The notes under the pieces were generated by a model. It searched no databases and was not told where the DNA came from. It saw nothing but the letters and a program-made list of their open reading frames with translations. From positions 1-6,226 of the forward strand of contig JAHJXP010000115.1 of NCBI GenBank assembly GCA_018827585.1: a stretch of DNA of 6,226 nt, in the 5' to 3' direction. Shown here in pieces: positions 5,283 to 6,226 of the stretch. This DNA is from Pseudomonadota bacterium. GTDB taxonomy: Bacteria > Desulfobacterota > Syntrophia > Syntrophales > UBA5619. Position 1 is the first letter of the stretch; every line of letters begins with the position of its first letter. A program made the translations under genes and the position numbers.

Positions 5283-6226
5283 ATGCCCTACACGTGGATG
5301 CCCGGAAAACCCAAGAAAAAAGACAAGACCCATGTGAACCTTATGGCCCCTGTAAACAACATATTGCCCAACATCACCCCCTTGCTCTCGGGATGCAACC
5401 GGCCCCTGAAAATGTCTTTTGAGGATCAGTTGAACATCCTGGTGTATTTCCATCTGGAAGAACACCGGTCCGGACGTCACCTTCTGCAGGTTCTCAAGGA
5501 AGAGTATTTTGCCCGGCAGTACATTGCTCCCGAGGACGGTATTGAAAAGAGCAGCTTCTTCGAGGATATCGGCTCCCGGGGGCTGGAGCAGATGATGGAA
5601 ATGTTCGGGAAGCTCTATCTAAGGGCTGCTAAACATTTACCCAAGGGACATGCCGAGTTGGGAAATCTGGTTTTGATCGACGGCTCCTTGATTGATGCTG
5701 TTTTATCCATGTACTGGGCCGACTACCGCAAGGGCTCGAAAAAGGCCAAGGTTCATATCGGGTTCGATCTCAATCGCGGCATTCCCAAGAAAATCTTCCT
5801 CAGCGACGGCAAGGAGGCGGAACGGCCTTTCGTCGAGAGGATTCTGGCGCCGGGGGAAACGGGCGTCATGGATTGAGGCTACCAGAGCCATAAGCTCTTT
5901 GACACCTGGCAAGCAGACGGCAAGCATTTTATCTGCCGGATCAAAGCCTCCACGGAAAAGACCGTCATCAGAATGAATGACATCCAAGCCGACAGCATCG
6001 TCTTTTATGACGCTGTCGTTCTTCTGGGGACACAGGGCATCAATCGTACGGAAAGGGAACTCCGCCTGGTCGGCTATCGGGTGGCCGGTGTTGATTACTG
6101 GGTCGCCACCGATCGCCATGACCTCACCGCCGAACAGATTGCCTTTGCCTATAAGCTCAGATGGAATATCGAAATTTTCTTCGGCTGGTGGAAACGCCAT
6201 CTGAAAGTTTATCATCTGATTTCAAG
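5283..6226 (+). pseudogene. IS4-family DDE transposase with in-frame TGA, 3' end outside window
   Basis: Start ATG 5283 has GGAGG eight bases upstream. The frame encodes a cut-and-paste DDE transposase of the IS4 family. Catalytic residues are Asp133 (IDGSLID), Asp197 (VMD, then the stop, then GYQSH) and Glu297 in the C-terminal signature Y290-xx-R293-xxx-E297-xxxxxx-K304, the exact YREK spacing of IS4. The N-terminal part (about 1-125) is the usual DNA-binding region. A TGA at 5874-5876 directly follows Asp197, where relatives generally have Arg or another residue before GY. A CGA-to-TGA transition explains it simply. The same frame then stays open for 116 codons to the window end, so this is a nonsense change and not a frameshift. 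Unless the stop is read through, the product lacks the third catalytic residue and is inactive. The otherwise intact frame suggests a recent change. Confidence 0.9.

Larger units (their letters stand above)
5116..6226 (+). mobile_element. IS4-family insertion sequence, partial (runs off the window)
   Basis: The element contains an IS4-type transposase frame and its upstream region. The left end is placed near 5116 because the interrupted cassette gene stops resembling its family there; the true end could be anywhere to about 5135. Terminal inverted repeats and the target duplication cannot be checked because the right end lies outside. The 131 bp between the broken gene and the transposase contain no other gene. 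The IS separates cassette 2 from any attC of its own. Confidence 0.65.

Overview
The window looks like a piece of a GC-rich Gram-negative bacterial chromosome, most like a Desulfobacterota/Syntrophus-type anaerobe. That assignment rests on protein flavour and a familiar type of 'cttcgtaaaaag' intergenic repeat and is not proven. It falls into two zones: a conserved housekeeping zone on the minus strand (about 1-3925) and an accessory zone on the plus strand (about 4169-6226).

Housekeeping zone. A palindromic intergenic repeat (62-186) is followed, all on the minus strand, by purC (272-1156, SAICAR synthase of purine synthesis), a glyoxalase-II-type metallo-beta-lactamase-fold hydrolase (1174-1803) and a CPA2/KefB-YbaL-type potassium/proton antiporter with RCK domains (1936-3924). 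The hydrolase and purC are 17 bp apart and probably form a two-gene operon from a promoter near 1852-1879. Near-identical 32/33-bp direct repeats (185-216 and 1810-1842) bracket that operon.

Accessory zone. After an AT-rich intergenic region (3925-4168) the sequence turns into GC-rich nested palindromes (4169-4258) and then an integron-type attC site (4252-4340). One complete gene cassette follows (4335-4852). It holds a single ORF (4358-4783), a small Cys-rich protein resembling the TIGR04076 family, and ends in a 60-bp attC site (4799-4858). The first R box (GTTATGT) is the exact reverse complement of the R'' box of the cassette's own attC (ACATAAC), as expected for a cassette inserted from a circle. 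A second cassette begins at 4853 and carries a secreted DUF4412/LolA-like gene that stops after one partial domain. An IS4-family element (from about 5116 to the window end) appears to have cut it off and to separate it from its own attC. The transposase has the YREK signature, but an in-frame TGA directly follows its second catalytic Asp, so it is probably a pseudogene. No integron integrase is visible, so locally this is a CALIN-like (integrase-less) cassette remnant invaded by an IS.
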